From Cordia subcordata (taxonomy: Eukaryota > Streptophyta > Magnoliopsida > Boraginales > Cordiaceae): a DNA stretch of 64,000 bases. The stretch spans positions 9,515,001 to 9,579,000 of the forward strand of contig JAPTOF010000020.1 of assembly GCA_028554755.1 (NCBI GenBank). Reading direction: 5' to 3'. Each line of letters starts with the position of its first letter. Positions within the stretch are counted from its first letter, which is position 1. A program made the position numbers and the translations under genes. This document shows, piece by piece, positions 21,561-33,971 of this stretch. Under the pieces are notes generated by a model. That model worked only from the letters and a program-made list of their open reading frames with translations, searched no databases and was not told where the DNA came from.

Positions 21561-23213
21561 ATGGCAAAAGCTTGCTTATCCCCTGCATCTAGTAGCCTCA
21601 AGAAAAAGCAGGTCGAGTCAGCCTCATTGCCCAAGGCAACGGACGCTCTTCACACACTTGTTTACCTGGCTAATGCCATCTTTTACACCCTTTTCTTCTC
21701 AGCCGTGTATTACTTGCTCATCAGGTGGCGTGAAAAAATCCGCAACTCAACACCTCTCCATATCGTTTCGTTTCCTGAGATCGTTGCCGTTGTGACTTTC
21801 GTCCTTTCCTTTGTGTATCTGCTTGGCTTCTTCGGGATTGGCTTTGTCCAGTCCTCCATCGAACGTGAAGATGATGTGGAAGAACCAGAACAAGAAGATA
21901 TCAAGGTCCCCAGTGGTAAGCCTGCAGCGCCAGTTCATCATGTAGAGAAAGCTGTCCCCAAGGATGACGAGGAGATTGTCGAATCGGTGGTAAAAGGCCT
22001 AATCCCTTCCTACGCCTTGGAATCCAAGTTAGGCGATTGCTTCCGTGCAGCTGCAATACGCCGTGAGGCCTTGCAGAGGATGACAGGCAAGTCCTTGGCG
22101 GGCTTACCTTTAGAGCACTTTGATTATGACTCCATTTTGGGACAGTGTTGCGAAATGCCTGTGGGTTACGTGCAAATCCCTGTGGGCATTGCTGGGCCAC
22201 TCGTCTTGGATGGTAAGGAGTATTCCATCCCCATGGCCACAACCGAAGGGTGGTTGGTGGCCAGCACAAATAGGGGATGCAAGGCCATCAACGCTTCTGG
22301 AGGAGCCACCAGCATAGTGTTGAGGGATGGCATGACAAGAGCTCCTGTTGTTAGATTTGAAACTGCCAAGAGGGCTGCCGAGCTTAAGTTCTTCTTGGAG
22401 GATCCACTCAATTTTCAGACCTTGGAGGGAATCTTTAATCAATCTAGCCGGTTCGCCAGGCTACAGAACATCAAGTGTGCCTTGGCTGGGAAAAACCTTT
22501 ACATGAGGTTTTCTTGCAGCACCGGAGATGCCATGGGGATGAACATGGTCTCTAAAGGTGTTCAAAATGTTTTGGATTTTCTCCACGGCAACTTCCCTGA
22601 TATGGACATCATTGGCATCTCCGGTAATTACTGTTCCGACAAGAAACCAGCAGCAGTCAATTGGATTGAGGGCCGTGGCAAATCAGTTGTGTGCGAGGCT
22701 ATCATTAAAGAAGAGGTTGTGAAAAAGGTGCTAAAAACTAATGTTGCTTCTTTGGTAGAGCTCAACATGCTTAAGAATCTTACTGGCTCTGCTGTTGCTG
22801 GTGCTTTGGGTGGTTTCAATGCCCATGCCAGTAATATTGTGTCTGCCATCTACATTGCAACTGGTCAAGACCCTGCCCAAAATGTTGAGAGCTCCCATTG
22901 TATAACCATGATGGAAGCTGTGAACGGTGGAGAGGACCTCCACATCTCTGTAACAATGCCTTCTATAGAGGTAGGTACTGTTGGTGGTGGAACTCAACTC
23001 GCTTCTCAGTCGGCATGTTTGAACTTGCTCGGGGTGAAGGGGGCAAGCAAGCAGGATCCAGGATCAAACTCGAGGATGTTGGCAAAAATTGTAGCGGGTT
23101 CTGTTCTTGCTGGAGAGCTTTCTCTGATGTCTGCAATTGCAGCTGGGCAACTGGTCAAGAGTCACATGAAGTATAACAGGTCTAGCAAAGACAATTCTAA
23201 GGTTTCGTCATGA
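21561..23213 (+). CDS. HMGR: 3-hydroxy-3-methylglutaryl-CoA reductase, copy 2 (intact frame)
   Basis: Converts HMG-CoA to mevalonate with NADPH, the entry to cytosolic isoprenoids. The 550-residue frame has no intron. Two membrane spans lie at about 32-54 and 72-96, then an acidic linker (about 101-130) and the catalytic domain. Visible motifs are [10 protein letters not shown] (HMG-CoA), TTEGWLVA with catalytic Glu229, catalytic Lys361 (SDKKPAA), Asp437 (GQDPAQN), His535 (SHMKYNRSS), NADPH motifs DAMGMNM (323-329) and GTVGGGT (472-478), and the SnRK1-type Ser541. Trp231 stands where the family has Cys (TTEGCLVA). The ATG at 21,561 is chosen because it has the Kozak context ACCACCATGGC and starts the conserved MAKA; the ATG at 21,528 adds 11 unlikely residues. 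It ends nine residues before copy 3 because of TGA against AGA. Its promoter is type B and its 3' flank type A, a hybrid gene. Confidence 0.95.
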   Translation: MAKACLSPASSSLKKKQVESASLPKATDALHTLVYLANAIFYTLFFSAVYYLLIRWREKIRNSTPLHIVSFPEIVAVVTFVLSFVYLLGFFGIGFVQSSIEREDDVEEPEQEDIKVPSGKPAAPVHHVEKAVPKDDEEIVESVVKGLIPSYALESKLGDCFRAAAIRREALQRMTGKSLAGLPLEHFDYDSILGQCCEMPVGYVQIPVGIAGPLVLDGKEYSIPMATTEGWLVASTNRGCKAINASGGATSIVLRDGMTRAPVVRFETAKRAAELKFFLEDPLNFQTLEGIFNQSSRFARLQNIKCALAGKNLYMRFSCSTGDAMGMNMVSKGVQNVLDFLHGNFPDMDIIGISGNYCSDKKPAAVNWIEGRGKSVVCEAIIKEEVVKKVLKTNVASLVELNMLKNLTGSAVAGALGGFNAHASNIVSAIYIATGQDPAQNVESSHCITMMEAVNGGEDLHISVTMPSIEVGTVGGGTQLASQSACLNLLGVKGASKQDPGSNSRMLAKIVAGSVLAGELSLMSAIAAGQLVKSHMKYNRSSKDNSKVSS

Positions 23214-24644
23214 AAAGCTTCTGAAGAGAAAAGATCGTAACAATTGCATGAATGTTTTTACGGGGACAACTGTGAGAGAACGAAGAGGCAATTAGAGCAC
23301 AACCAAGAACTACTGGGTGAATTCTTGTAAAGAAATGAGAAAACTATTTCATGAGTTTGCCAAAAAGATTAATTTATTGTAACAATTCTTTGAATTCTAC
23401 TTTGGATTAGAGAGCAACAGAGATTGGTTTTTTGTAAATGAAAGAGAAACTTCAGAAGTATAATTTCTACAGTTGTTAAGCTACAAATATGTCATGCCAT
23501 CTGCCGTAAGAGATTGTTATGTCTTCGCATGTAACCATACGCGGCAACTGTCATCAAGCGTGAAATATAATTTTAGCAATTGCTTTCATCTTTGCTGTAG
23601 GACAATGTCAATTCTAGCCTACATTTTGATTTTATCTTTATCTAAATACTTTTTAAGGTCTAGGGCTTAATAGACTTTTTATACACAGCCGAGTTACAAA
23701 TAAGTTTCGTTTTTTTGGTTATGGATTGTTCAGTAAAATAAATTTGAGTGAGAAAAATTGATTTTTCTCTTAACCATGTTTACGAAGAAGTGTACAAATG
23801 TATCTATTGGCATGAAAACTCTGGACTTGATCATCTACCACGGGGTTGTCACCAGTGGAAAACCTTCGTATGCCTTTAAAAATATGTTGGAGGATCACTA
23901 TAGAGGGTTTCAGCTCCTAAATTAATTAGTTAAAATTCTGTTGGAAAAGCTCCATTAAGTGGCCCCTCGTTGAAGGTAGTTTTATATTTTTATTGTTGAT
24001 TTTCAATTGAGTAAATTACACCAATCATCTCTTATCTTGACCTCTCATAATATTTCTATCTCTTCTCTTTTATTTGTGACAAATTAGTCTCATAAGTAAT
24101 ATTTTTGTTACGTCGTTAGCCTCAACTTGATTTCCGTTGAAAAAACACGTTAAATATCACGTGCCAAGGTAAATATTGTCCAACTACATTAAAATTTATT
24201 TTCCAAAGTGTAAGTTACACTAATCGTTCCTTATATTTCATTTGTGACATATATGTCCCATAACTGATAGTTTTGCTTCGCTATTAGTCCCAACTCGCAT
24301 TTTCATTAAAAAAATCACAAAACATTATCACGCTCACCTCACATGGATCGCATTTTTTGCTTTTTTGCCAAAGCTAATATTATCCAAACACATTAAAAAC
24401 TGTAACAAATCCTTAAAAATCACAAGATATAAAAATCCTTAGGTAGTGCAGAACCCATAAACAGACACACACGCACACATACTCGATATCAAGTAGATAG
24501 GGCTATCTTTTTCTCAATACTCGTTAACTCCTATCTTAAGTTAACTCCAACCAAAACCCCAAAACAACAAAGATCCTTATATTTAGGGAAGTTGTTGGTG
24601 CAATGTGCTCTAATAACTCCCTATTTAATCTCCTAAGTTTTGGG
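23214..24644 (+). other. HMGR copy 2 3' flank (type A) and spacer
   Basis: Near-identical to 10,820-12,249, including the degenerate ~200-bp direct repeat. No gene seen. Differences are one-base homopolymer changes, for example an extra T at about 23,765 and an extra C at about 23,966. Confidence 0.75.
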
Positions 24645-25980
24645 TATTGAGGTCACACATAAAGGCACTAATCAAGTTAAAGAACTAGGATTAGCATGCT
24701 TATGCATAAGTATGAAATGTTCTCTATGCTTCCGGATGAAAATATTGAGCAAATATTTTTAAGATTTATTGAAATTGTTAACTCTTTGAAGTCACTTGGC
24801 AAGAACTACGAAGATGCCGAACTTGTAAGGAAGCTTTTGAGAAGCCTACCAATGGCTTGGTTATCAAAGACTATGGCCATCAAGGAATCCAAGGACCTCA
24901 ACATCTTACAATTGAGTGAACTTGTCAGATCACTAATGACTCATGAATTGGAGCTAGAGAAACAACCTAAGGCCAACAAAACTACGCTTTCAAGGCCATA
25001 CCACAAGAAAAATCAACAAGTGAAAGTGAGAGTGAAGATGATGATGAAATGGCAATGTTCTCCAAATTTAAGAGATTCATGAGAAAACAAAAGTTCAATC
25101 CAAAAAAGAACAAAAGAGAGAAAGGTAAGAAAAGGTGAGACTAGTAAAGAATTAATTTGTTTTAAATGCAAGAAACTAGGACATGTCAAAGCCAAGTATC
25201 CATTGAGTAAGAAGAATGAGAAGAAATTAAAAAAGAAAGCCTTAAAGGCTACTTAAGTGACTCGGAGTCAAGTGATGAAGAAGAAGAGTCCATTGAAGAG
25301 GAAGTTGCTAACCTATGTCTCATGGCAAAAGAGGAAGATGAGGTATAACTGTTAATGAAGAATTAGGGGAAATGTATAATGAAATGCTTGTAAAGTTCAA
25401 GAAAATTGTTAAAAAAACAAGGGGCTTAAGAAAAATTTTTGTCTCTTGAAAGTAAATTGCATGATGTTTGTATGGAAAATGAGAGCTTAAAAAAGAATTT
25501 AGAAAAGAAGAAAACCAACATTGATTTACGAAAGGAAAATGAAGATTTGAAAGCAAAGTTCAATGATTTAGAAAATGTGGTTCCAAAATTTACAAATAGA
25601 ACTGAAAATTTAAATGTTTTGGTTGAAAAACAATGTTGTGTCTGTGATAAATTCGGGAATGGTTTTGATTCATTTTCAAAACAAAAGTCTTACATAAAAT
25701 TCTTTAAAAGAAACCAAACACTTCCAAGATTGGCTCTACAAAAGATACGAAAGGTTTTCAAAAAGGCATGATCATTACAAAAGTTTTTTGTAAAAGCATC
25801 TTCTGCAAGTGCTCTTAAAGTTACATGTAACTATTGTTGTAGAAATGGACATACTTCACACAAATGCTTTATTAGAAGATATGGTGAGAAAAAATACAAC
25901 TTAATGTGGGTTCCTAAGGGAACTAGAACTAATGTTCAAGGACCCAACAAGCCTCGGGTGGCAAGTCATATTTGATTTAA
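24645..25980 (+). pseudogene. Sirevirus gag remnant, unit 2
   Basis: Same domains as in unit 1: capsid-like region from 24,696, first knuckle CFKCKKLGHVKAKY at about 25,160 with Cys to Tyr, Lys/Glu-rich coiled coil from 25,439, second knuckle CNYCCRNGHTSHKC near 25,830. It has an A where unit 1 lacks one at 24,985 (ACTACG against ACTCG). It is one A shorter near 25,707 (TTTAAAAGAAACC). Both differ from the inverted copy, which keeps longer frames, so these breaks look partly like consensus errors. Confidence 0.8.
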
Positions 25981-28212
25981 ATTATGTAGGTTTACCTTGT
26001 ATCCTCTGGAGATAGTAGAAAATGATTCTTGTATAGTAGATGCTTAAGGCACATAACAAGTGACAAATCAAAGTTTTTATCAATCAAGGAAAACAATAGA
26101 TGATTTGTTACATTTGGGGATAATTCCCAAGGAAGAATCATCGGCATTGGAAATGTTGGTAGCAAATCTAAATTATGTATCGAAAAATTTTCACTTGTAC
26201 ATGGTTTGAAACATAAACACAACTTGCTTAATATTAGTCAACTATGTGATAAAGGTTTATTTGTTAATTTTAAAGTTTCTTCATGTGAAATAGTTGATAA
26301 ATGTGGTAATGTTGTGTTTGTTGGCATGAGACATGGTAATGTGTATACTTTTGACTTTGAAGATTTGCATGATCAAAATGTTAAATACTTAAGTACTATG
26401 AATGAGAATACATGGCTTTGGCATAGAAGATTAGGTCGTGCTAATGTGGATTCCATAAATAAACTTGCTAGTCTTGATCTTATTAGAGGTTTGCCTAAAA
26501 TATGTTGGTAACAATATATGTCATGCATGCAAACTAGGTAAACAAACTAGGGAATCTTTCAAAAGTAAGAATGTGATTTCAACCTATAGACTATTAGAAC
26601 TCTTGCATATGGATTTGTTTGGATCTAATAAGGTTAGTAGCTTAGGTGGTAAGTTGTATGCTTATGTGATTGTTGATGATTTCTCTAAATTTACATGGAT
26701 AATTTTTCTTGCACATAAAAATGACACACCAAATGAGTTTACAAAATTTTGCAAATGTGTTCAAAATGAAAAAGGTTATTTGATTTCTACCATAAGAAGT
26801 GATAGAGGTATTGAATTTACAAACCAAACTTTGAGATCTTTTTGCGACAAAAATAGTATCTCTCACAATTTTTTAGCACCAAGAACACTACAACAAAATG
26901 GAGTTGTTGAAAGAAAAGATTGCTCTTTACAAGAAATGACAAGAACTATGCTTTGTGAAAACAACTTGCCTAGCCATTTGTGGGCTAAGGCCGTCAACAC
27001 TGCATGTTATGTGATAAATCGTTGCATCATTTGAAAACCTTTTGACAAAACCCTTATGAACTTTGGAAAGGAGAAAACCAAATATTTCATATTTCAAAGC
27101 TTTTGATTGTGCATGTTATATCTTAAATGAAAAAGACAATCTTACCAAATTTAATGCAAAATCTAATGATGGCATATTTCTTGGCTATTCCTCATCTAGT
27201 AAGACATACAAGATTTACAGTAAAAGAACCATGGTTGTTGAGAAGACTCTCAATGTGAAATTTGATAAAGGATGTCTTGATTTTAAATGTGATAATGTTG
27301 ATATTATTACTATTCAAAAGAATATGAGCAATCTTGACCTAGATAAAGGAAATGAATCTAATGATGCATACCACGAGGATAAACAAGATGAGCATGTTGA
27401 TGTGCAATGTGATAATCAAAATGTGGAAAATTTATAAATTTGTTAGTTATCATCCCCCTTGCCAAATTATCGGTGAACCCTCAAAAGACGTTGAAACTAG
27501 ATCTTCTTTGAGAAATGTTTGTAATCATCTTGCTTTCTTGTCTCAAATTGAACCTAAAAATGTACATGATGCTTTACTTGATGATAGCTGGATAAATGCC
27601 ATGCAAGAGGAACTTAATCAATTTGAAAGGAACAATGTGTAGAAATTTATTGAAAAGCCTAGAAATCAATCTATAATTGAAACTAAATGGGTTTTTAGAA
27701 ACAAGTTAGATGAATTCAACATAGTAACTATAAACAAAGCTAGATTAGTTGTACAAGGTTATAAACAAGAAGAATGTGTTGATTATGATGAAACCTTTGC
27801 TGCCGTTGCTAAACTTAAATCAATTAGAATGTTACTTGCCTTTGTATGCTTTATGAACTTCAAATTGTATCAAATGGAAGTGAAAGTTTTTCTTAAAATG
27901 GCTATATTGATGAAGAAGTGTATATGGCTCAACCTTCGGGCTTTAAGGACCTTATTCCAACCATGTTTTTAAATTTGGAAAAGCATTGTTTGGACTGAAG
28001 CATGCATTTAGGGCATAGTGTGAAAAACTAAGTGGATTCTTAGTTAAACGGTTTCACAAGAGGTAAACTTGACTCAACTTTATTTGTAAAGCATGATGGT
28101 AAAGATGTACTAGTTGTACAAATTTATGTTGATGATATTATCTTTGATACAACTAATAATTCTCTTTGTGAAAGTTTTCTAAGTGCATGCATAGTGATTT
28201 TGAAATTAGCAT
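25981..28212 (+). pseudogene. Sirevirus pol 5' part, unit 2
   Basis: Same order as unit 1. One more T at about 26,875 keeps the integrase frame open through the catalytic Glu (NGVVERKD), so an uninterrupted 189-codon piece runs 26,465-27,034 with HMDLFG, IRSDRGIEF and CYVINRC. The zinc-ligand His is Arg here too (LGRAN). The integrase C-terminal part continues 27,063-27,437. RT pieces run from about 27,540 to YVDDIIF near 28,125. A three-base difference (GCTGCC against GCC) occurs at 27,800. The coding is cut at 28,212 by the solo LTR. Confidence 0.85.
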
Positions 28213-28758
28213 TGATGTTTGTGTATTTAGAGCGTGAATTGCATGATTTAGAGTGTGTTTGAGTGTGTGTTTTTGTGCTAATTTTGTCTATTTTGAGCTT
28301 CTAAATGCTTATTGAGTCTGATTGAGTGTTTGTGTGTAAAGTATCATTTCTTATCGTTTTATGTGTTTTTTAATTTTATTTTTATTTGTTAAATAGTAAT
28401 TTTGATTAATTAGGGATTAGGAAATTAATTTAATTAGGTGAGATTAGAATTAAGATATTAGGAAATTAGGTCATTAGAACATATTTATTAGGATTAGGGT
28501 TACTAGATTAGAAGGTAGGACACTAATTTAATTAGAATTAGGTTTTTAGGACATCCCTAGGTTAGTCTTTAAGTAGTAAACAATTAGGATAGTTTTTAGT
28601 TAGAAGTTAGGTCTTAGGGGAAAAAAAAAAAAAGAAAAGACAAAAAGAATATATTTTATATATAGGCACTAACATGTCACTTTTCTATGACTTCATCTCT
28701 TTTACATAACTATATATGATATATATGTTATATAATTTAATATTACTAATATATATTA

Positions 28759-28804
<46 letters not shown>

Positions 28805-30136
28805 CAACCAAAACTCCCCTTCCCCTCCCTCAACCATTCTCTTTTTCTTTTTTTTGTCCTTTCATTCCACTAACCCAACACATAACACGTTACATATATA
28901 TACATATAGACATCTATAGCATATAGCAGCAAGGAGTAAGCGCCGAACCAACCCATATTTTTTCTATTTTCATCCCTCTTTTTAGCACCAAACACACACA
29001 TAATCTCACCTACAATTTCACACACTCACATACATAAAGGAGAAGAGATTTCGGGGCTGTTTTCAGACCGAAAAGGAAGAAATTTTGGTGCAAATTTTTT
29101 GCTGAAAAGTTGCTATCAAGTCTCATTTTGGAGCTGAAAATTTCATTTTAGAGTTGAAAATTGCATTTTGGAGTTGAATTTGAGCAAAATTGAGAGGACA
29201 AGAGGTTTTAAACTTGGGATTTAATTTCTTGGATATGGAATTAATATTTTTGATATTAAATTTTAATTTTGCACCCTCTTTTAGCATGTTGAACTAATTG
29301 TTTTAGGCTAGGATCGGATTATGGATTATGTTATGGCTTAATGTTGGATTTTGAGTTTCTATGGATTTTGTGAGGCATGTTGATTGCATAACTTGTGGAG
29401 AATTGTTGATGACTTTAATATAACGTGTCTATGTGTTTGTTGAAAGTCCTAAGAGAGTTTATGCATGCTTGTTTTGTAATTGTTTATGATTATTGGTATT
29501 ATGCTTAGCATGAAACATTGTTAATGTGTGAGCCATGATCTATTACTTGCTAGATTTGCTGATTGCGCTTGAATAGGCTTAAGATCAATTGGTTCCATCC
29601 TTAGTTTGAAACACAATTAATGGGTGTGCCTTAATCAATTTGGGTTAGTCAAATCACTTAGGTTGCTGGTTTACTTGTAAAGCCTTAATTAGTAGGACAA
29701 ACCTATGCTCTAAAAAGGGCTCGTTTAGGGCTAGGAATGCACCTTTAATTAAGGGTAATAAGGCTAGCTAATAAACTAAGGCATTAGAGCTATGGATTGC
29801 CCACGGTCCATAGTTAATCAATCCAATCACTAGCAAAACATAGAAAGTAATCTGACCTTAGGCTATTTCCCATCACTGAATTCCCTTAGTCGTTCCCAGT
29901 TGCTTTCTTCTCATTATTATTCATTTACTTCTAGTTTAATTTTTGCACTTTAGCTTCAGTAAGATAGTTTAGAGTTCCCTTCAATTAATAAATTATTTTG
30001 TTTCTACACGTAGTTAATCTAGGACACATTGAACTTAGAACCATAGTTCGAGGCCTCCCTGAGGAGACGATACCCGTACTCTTGCACACACTACACTACT
30101 TTCGATCCGTGCACTTGCGCTTTTAAAACAACATCA
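28213..30136 (+). mobile_element. Solo LTR inside Sirevirus RT, unit 2
   Basis: Duplicate of 15,814-17,731 with the same TG...CA ends and the same 5-bp flanks AGCAT (28,208-28,212 and 30,137-30,141). The TA microsatellite inside (28,758-28,802) is four bases longer than in unit 1. Confidence 0.85.
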
Positions 30137-30141
30137 AGCAT

Positions 30142-30953
30142 GATAGGAGAACTCACATTCTTCCTTGGACTTCAAATCAAACAAACAAAGGAAGGAATTT
30201 TCATCAACCAAGCTAAGTACATAAAAGAACTACTCAAGAGGTTTGGATTTGATGGGGAGCATAAAAGATTGGAACTTTAATGAGCACCTCTACCAAGCTT
30301 GATAAAGATGAAAATGGTAAGCCGGTAGACGAAAAAAGTATAGAGGTATGATCGGAAGCTTACTTTACTTAACCGCCTCTGAACTCGATATTATGTTTGT
30401 TGTATGCTTCTGTACTCGTTTTCAATCTTATCCTAAGGAGTCTCATTTACTTGCTGTTAAAAGGATATTTAGATACATTAAAGGAACACAAGAACTAGAA
30501 CTTTGGTATTCTAAAGGAACAAATTTTGAATTAGTAGGTTATTCCGACGCCGATTTTGGCGACTATAAAACCGATAGGAAAAGCACTAGTGGAACTTGTC
30601 ATTCTCTTGGTAATTGCTTAGTTTCATGGTCAAGTAAAAAACAAAATAGTGTAGCACTTTCAACAGCCAAAGCAAAATATATTGCAGTAGGAAATTGTGT
30701 TGCACAAGTTCTTTGGATGAAACAAACGTCGCTTGGCTTTGGTGTTATATTTAAGCATGTTCCAACTATGTGTGATAACACAAGCGCAATCAACCTCACT
30801 AAGAATCCAATTCAACACTCTAGGACCAAGCACATAGAAATTAGACAACATTTTATTCGTGATCGTGTACAAAAAGGTGATATTGTGCTTAATTTTGTTC
30901 ATTCTCTACATCTACTTGCTAACATTTTTACTAAATCATTGCATGAAAACTAG
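30142..30953 (+). pseudogene. Sirevirus pol 3' part: RT end and RNase H, unit 2
   Basis: Same as unit 1 with two small shifts (GGGG against GGG at 30,255; one G fewer at 30,327). RNase H pieces from 30,348 contain GYSDADFGDY, STAKAKY with both Glu lost, and TKHIEIRQHF. Stop after HEN at 30,951. Confidence 0.85.
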
Positions 30954-31369
30954 TTTTTAAGTATTAGAAAGGAGTTGGGAATGTTACTACTGTGAAAAAC
31001 TCAAATTTTTTAGCAAAAACTCTGTATCAGAACACACTCTTTTGGTAACGGTGTACCGGTTTTGTCGATCGGTAGTCACTTTTCACTACTGGTTTTACCG
31101 GTTGACCGCACTAGCATACACCCCAAGGTACCAGTCGACCGGTAGCCGTGAATTTTAGATTTAAAAAGAAGGACTCGACTGATTGAGACCCGTTTTAACT
31201 CTTTTTCTTTCAAAACTCTTCAACTCCTCTCATTTTTTTCTGTCTAAAAACACCTCTTCAAACCTTTTTTCCCCTCAAATCTTTTACTATAAACATTACC
31301 CACTTCAATTCTTCCCTAATCTTTAACATCAAAACCCTAGTTTTCTCTCTCCAAAATCTCTTCTCTCTC

Positions 31370-31978
31370 ATGGCTAATATAAGAAGGGAAAGGCTCATGC
31401 TTCCGGTTCGAAAAGCAAAAATGTTGCTAGTTTTTCAAGGGGTTCAAGAAGCTCAAGGAGGCAACCTTCACTTGAAGTCCAACCATCTTTACCTCCCAAG
31501 GAAAGAGATTTTTCTATCAAGAAAATTTTGCCAAGTAAATGTCTCATTCAAGATGAACTTCAAAACTCGAATATAATTGAGTTTTGTGCTGCAAATGGCT
31601 AGATGAATTTCATGACTACTAGAGAACCCGTTCATCCTCAACTTGTTCATGAGTTTTATGAAAGATTGAATTGGAATAATCTTTATGGTAGAGTTTGGTC
31701 AGTTGTTAGAGAGGTTGACATTGAGATTACATAGGAAGATCGTAAGAATATTTTTAATATTCCCTTGCAAGTTAGTACCCCATATTTGCTTCTAGGAATT
31801 TTCTCTAATTTCTTGATGATATTCGTGAAGGGGACATTTATGGCTTTTTGTTGGAACATGTACCTCAATATCTTGGGTTTCCTCCTTTAAATGAAGTATG
31901 TCCAATTTACAAGGCACTTATTAAGATGTTCAAACAAAATGTGATGCCTAAAGACACTCATATTATATCTATGCTTTA
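31370..31978 (+). pseudogene. Sirevirus env-like ORF remnant, unit 2
   Basis: Starts MANIRR as in unit 1. One more G (AAGGGAAAGG) changes the frame so that the first 68 codons stay open, but not in the frame of the relative at 45,253. Later codons align again piecewise (FYERLNWNN near 31,660). Shortened and dead. Confidence 0.6.
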
Positions 31979-32050
31979 ATTAAATGGGAGTTTTGAAGTT
32001 AAGGGGAGCTTCCTCCTAAGATTCCAACTTTGACAATTTTTTTTTCATCC

Positions 32051-33079
32051 AAAAGGGGGAGAATGTTGAATATGTTGGTTTAATATATTAACTTACTGAT
32101 GTTAATTATATTTTGATGATGCCATAATTGTGCTTTGTTATCTAATTGCTACTACTTTTAGTATATTAAATATCTTATATAGTAGCATTCTTGAGCAAAG
32201 AAAAGAGATGAAGCATGGTTACATCACATGATTCATGAAGTTTTGTCTACCTTGTAGCTATATTGTAGTTATAGCTCTTTTCCTCTTTATTAGTTTTATG
32301 TTAAGTTGATCTTGGTAGATAAGCAAAATGATATGAACCCAATAACTAAGTGCATTGCATGCAGTCTTCATGCATTTTGCTTATAAGTCTTGTTCTTTTA
32401 TACTTGATCATCTTTTCTACTTAATACATATTCATATATCTTTTTTATTCGCTTATTTTTATCATTATAAGTATATACATGCTTACACTTGCATTCAAAT
32501 GTCTTTTCTATAGAATATACAGCTTTAAAGTCCATATCTTTGCATTTTGGAAGTTGCATGTCTTGTAGCATACATTACATGATATTTTGGATACTATATA
32601 TGCTTATCTGTATGTATATATGTATATATTTGCATGGCTTTGAAGTAAAAGTGCATATATAGGCTTTATACTATAGATATTTGAGCTATCATGTATAATA
32701 TATATGTATCTATAGGTAAACAACTTGCATATACCATTCCCCATGCAAAATCTATAAAATCTTAATTGTGTGCAAGTTTTAACTTTGCATTTAATGTTTT
32801 GCAAGTTGGTCAATATTGCATTAATGAGATTAGATGTATGTTATTTTAGTGGTTGTCTTGAGCTTCCACAATTAGCAAAAACGTTTTTACTGTTGACTAG
32901 ATGTATAGTTACTTTTTGGTAAAAAGTTAAACTATTTTTTCTGTAAGTACTAGGTTACACATAGGCGGTCGGCCGGTAAAGTGTTTCGATATGGCTCTTT
33001 TGTCTACTGAAACTACCAACACACCTAGGGATCGCGGTTAGAGCATTTTGGTAAACCCTTTGAGTTGCTTTTAAATTAT
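32051..33079 (+). repeat. Polypurine tract and truncated Sirevirus 3' LTR, unit 2
   Basis: PPT AAAAGGGGGAGAA at 32,051-32,063, LTR start TGTTGAATATG at 32,064. Identical breakpoint into the LINE tail as in unit 1. Confidence 0.8.
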
Positions 33080-33652
33080 GATCATGTTATTTGGTTCACG
33101 TGGTGCTAATCTTCCAAAGTTTTTCTCCCTTCTCTACATGCCCCACCTTGGGCTAGTAGCATAATCTTTTATTATGTATTTATGGTGTTTTTTCTTTTAT
33201 TTTTTATAATATTTTCTCCACCAGTTATATAAAGCTTTCAGGTAATTTGTTCTCTTGACAACTCTGGTTGGAGTAACGAATAGCCTAATTCTATTCTTGC
33301 TTGTGTGATGGTTAGCTCTGGTATGGTATAAGTTTATCGTTCCCATGGAACTTTTTCAAATTCCGATTGGAAATATTTGTTTGCTGTTCAGAAATGCCTC
33401 CCATCTTTTGGTTCGGGCTATGCAATCGAGCATGTTTATGGTTGTGCCAAACGCGTGATGATTTGGTCGCTATGTGATTATGATAAGTTTCTTTGTTTTT
33501 GTTAGAACTTGTACAAGTTTTATGAAGCCATGTTTGTTTGTGTACAAAATTATTTTTATTTTATATCTTGTACTTTTATGGATATTTCTGTATTCTTATT
33601 TTCTCGTGTTAATATAAATTTTAAGTTTTCTCATGACCAAAAAAAAAAAAAA
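33080..33652 (+). mobile_element. LINE 3' end with poly(A), copy B (unit 2)
   Basis: Near-identical to 20,669-21,241 with a poly(A) tail at 33,639-33,652. It has several one-base differences from unit 1 (for example CTCTGG against CTCGG), which fit the homopolymer or short-indel pattern. Confidence 0.6.
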
Positions 33653-33971
33653 GACGAGCAAACTTCCATATATAAGCATGTGCCGGCAAATCAAGAAAGT
33701 GCACAGGAGACCGCCAATGTTGGACCATCTTTTGTTTTCTATTTTATTGAACTATTAAAATGCAATAAAATACAGTTAGCACGAGACCAAATCAGACCAC
33801 CATTGTTGAATATTGATTTAACATCTTATTTTTATCATTGAACACATGATTCAATCAATTTGACCAAACGTAGTATAAAAGTGAGTGCGATCTTCGTTTC
33901 AGCAAAGGTAAGAAGAGCACACAAACAGCTAAAATTACCTGTCAAGAGGCCACAGAAGGAGCTACACCACC
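33653..33971 (+). promoter_or_regulatory. HMGR copy 3 promoter and 5' UTR (type B)
   Basis: TATAAAA at 33,874-33,880, about 92 nt before the ATG at 33,972. The leader reads ACCTGTC where copy 2 reads ACATGTC, so the upstream ATG of copy 2 is absent. Confidence 0.7.

Larger units (their letters stand above)
24645..33079 (+). mobile_element. 5'-truncated Sirevirus-type copia element, unit 2
   Basis: Duplicate of 12,250-20,668 with the same truncation point, the same solo LTR at the same site and the same 3' LTR breakpoint. It was therefore copied as part of the segment and not by transposition. No 5' LTR or PBS. Confidence 0.85.
9169..33971 (+). repeat. Two tandem 12.4-kb segmental units
   Basis: Unit 1 runs 9,169-21,560 and unit 2 runs 21,561-33,971. 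Each contains an HMGR body with type A 3' flank, a decayed Sirevirus with nested solo LTR, a LINE tail and a type B HMGR promoter. The order and sequence are the same down to the same internal stops and the same solo-LTR target site. The differences I found are mainly one-base indels at homopolymers and a few short changes, so divergence is very low. HMGR copy 3 starts a third unit that departs from the others near 35,388. Confidence 0.9.
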
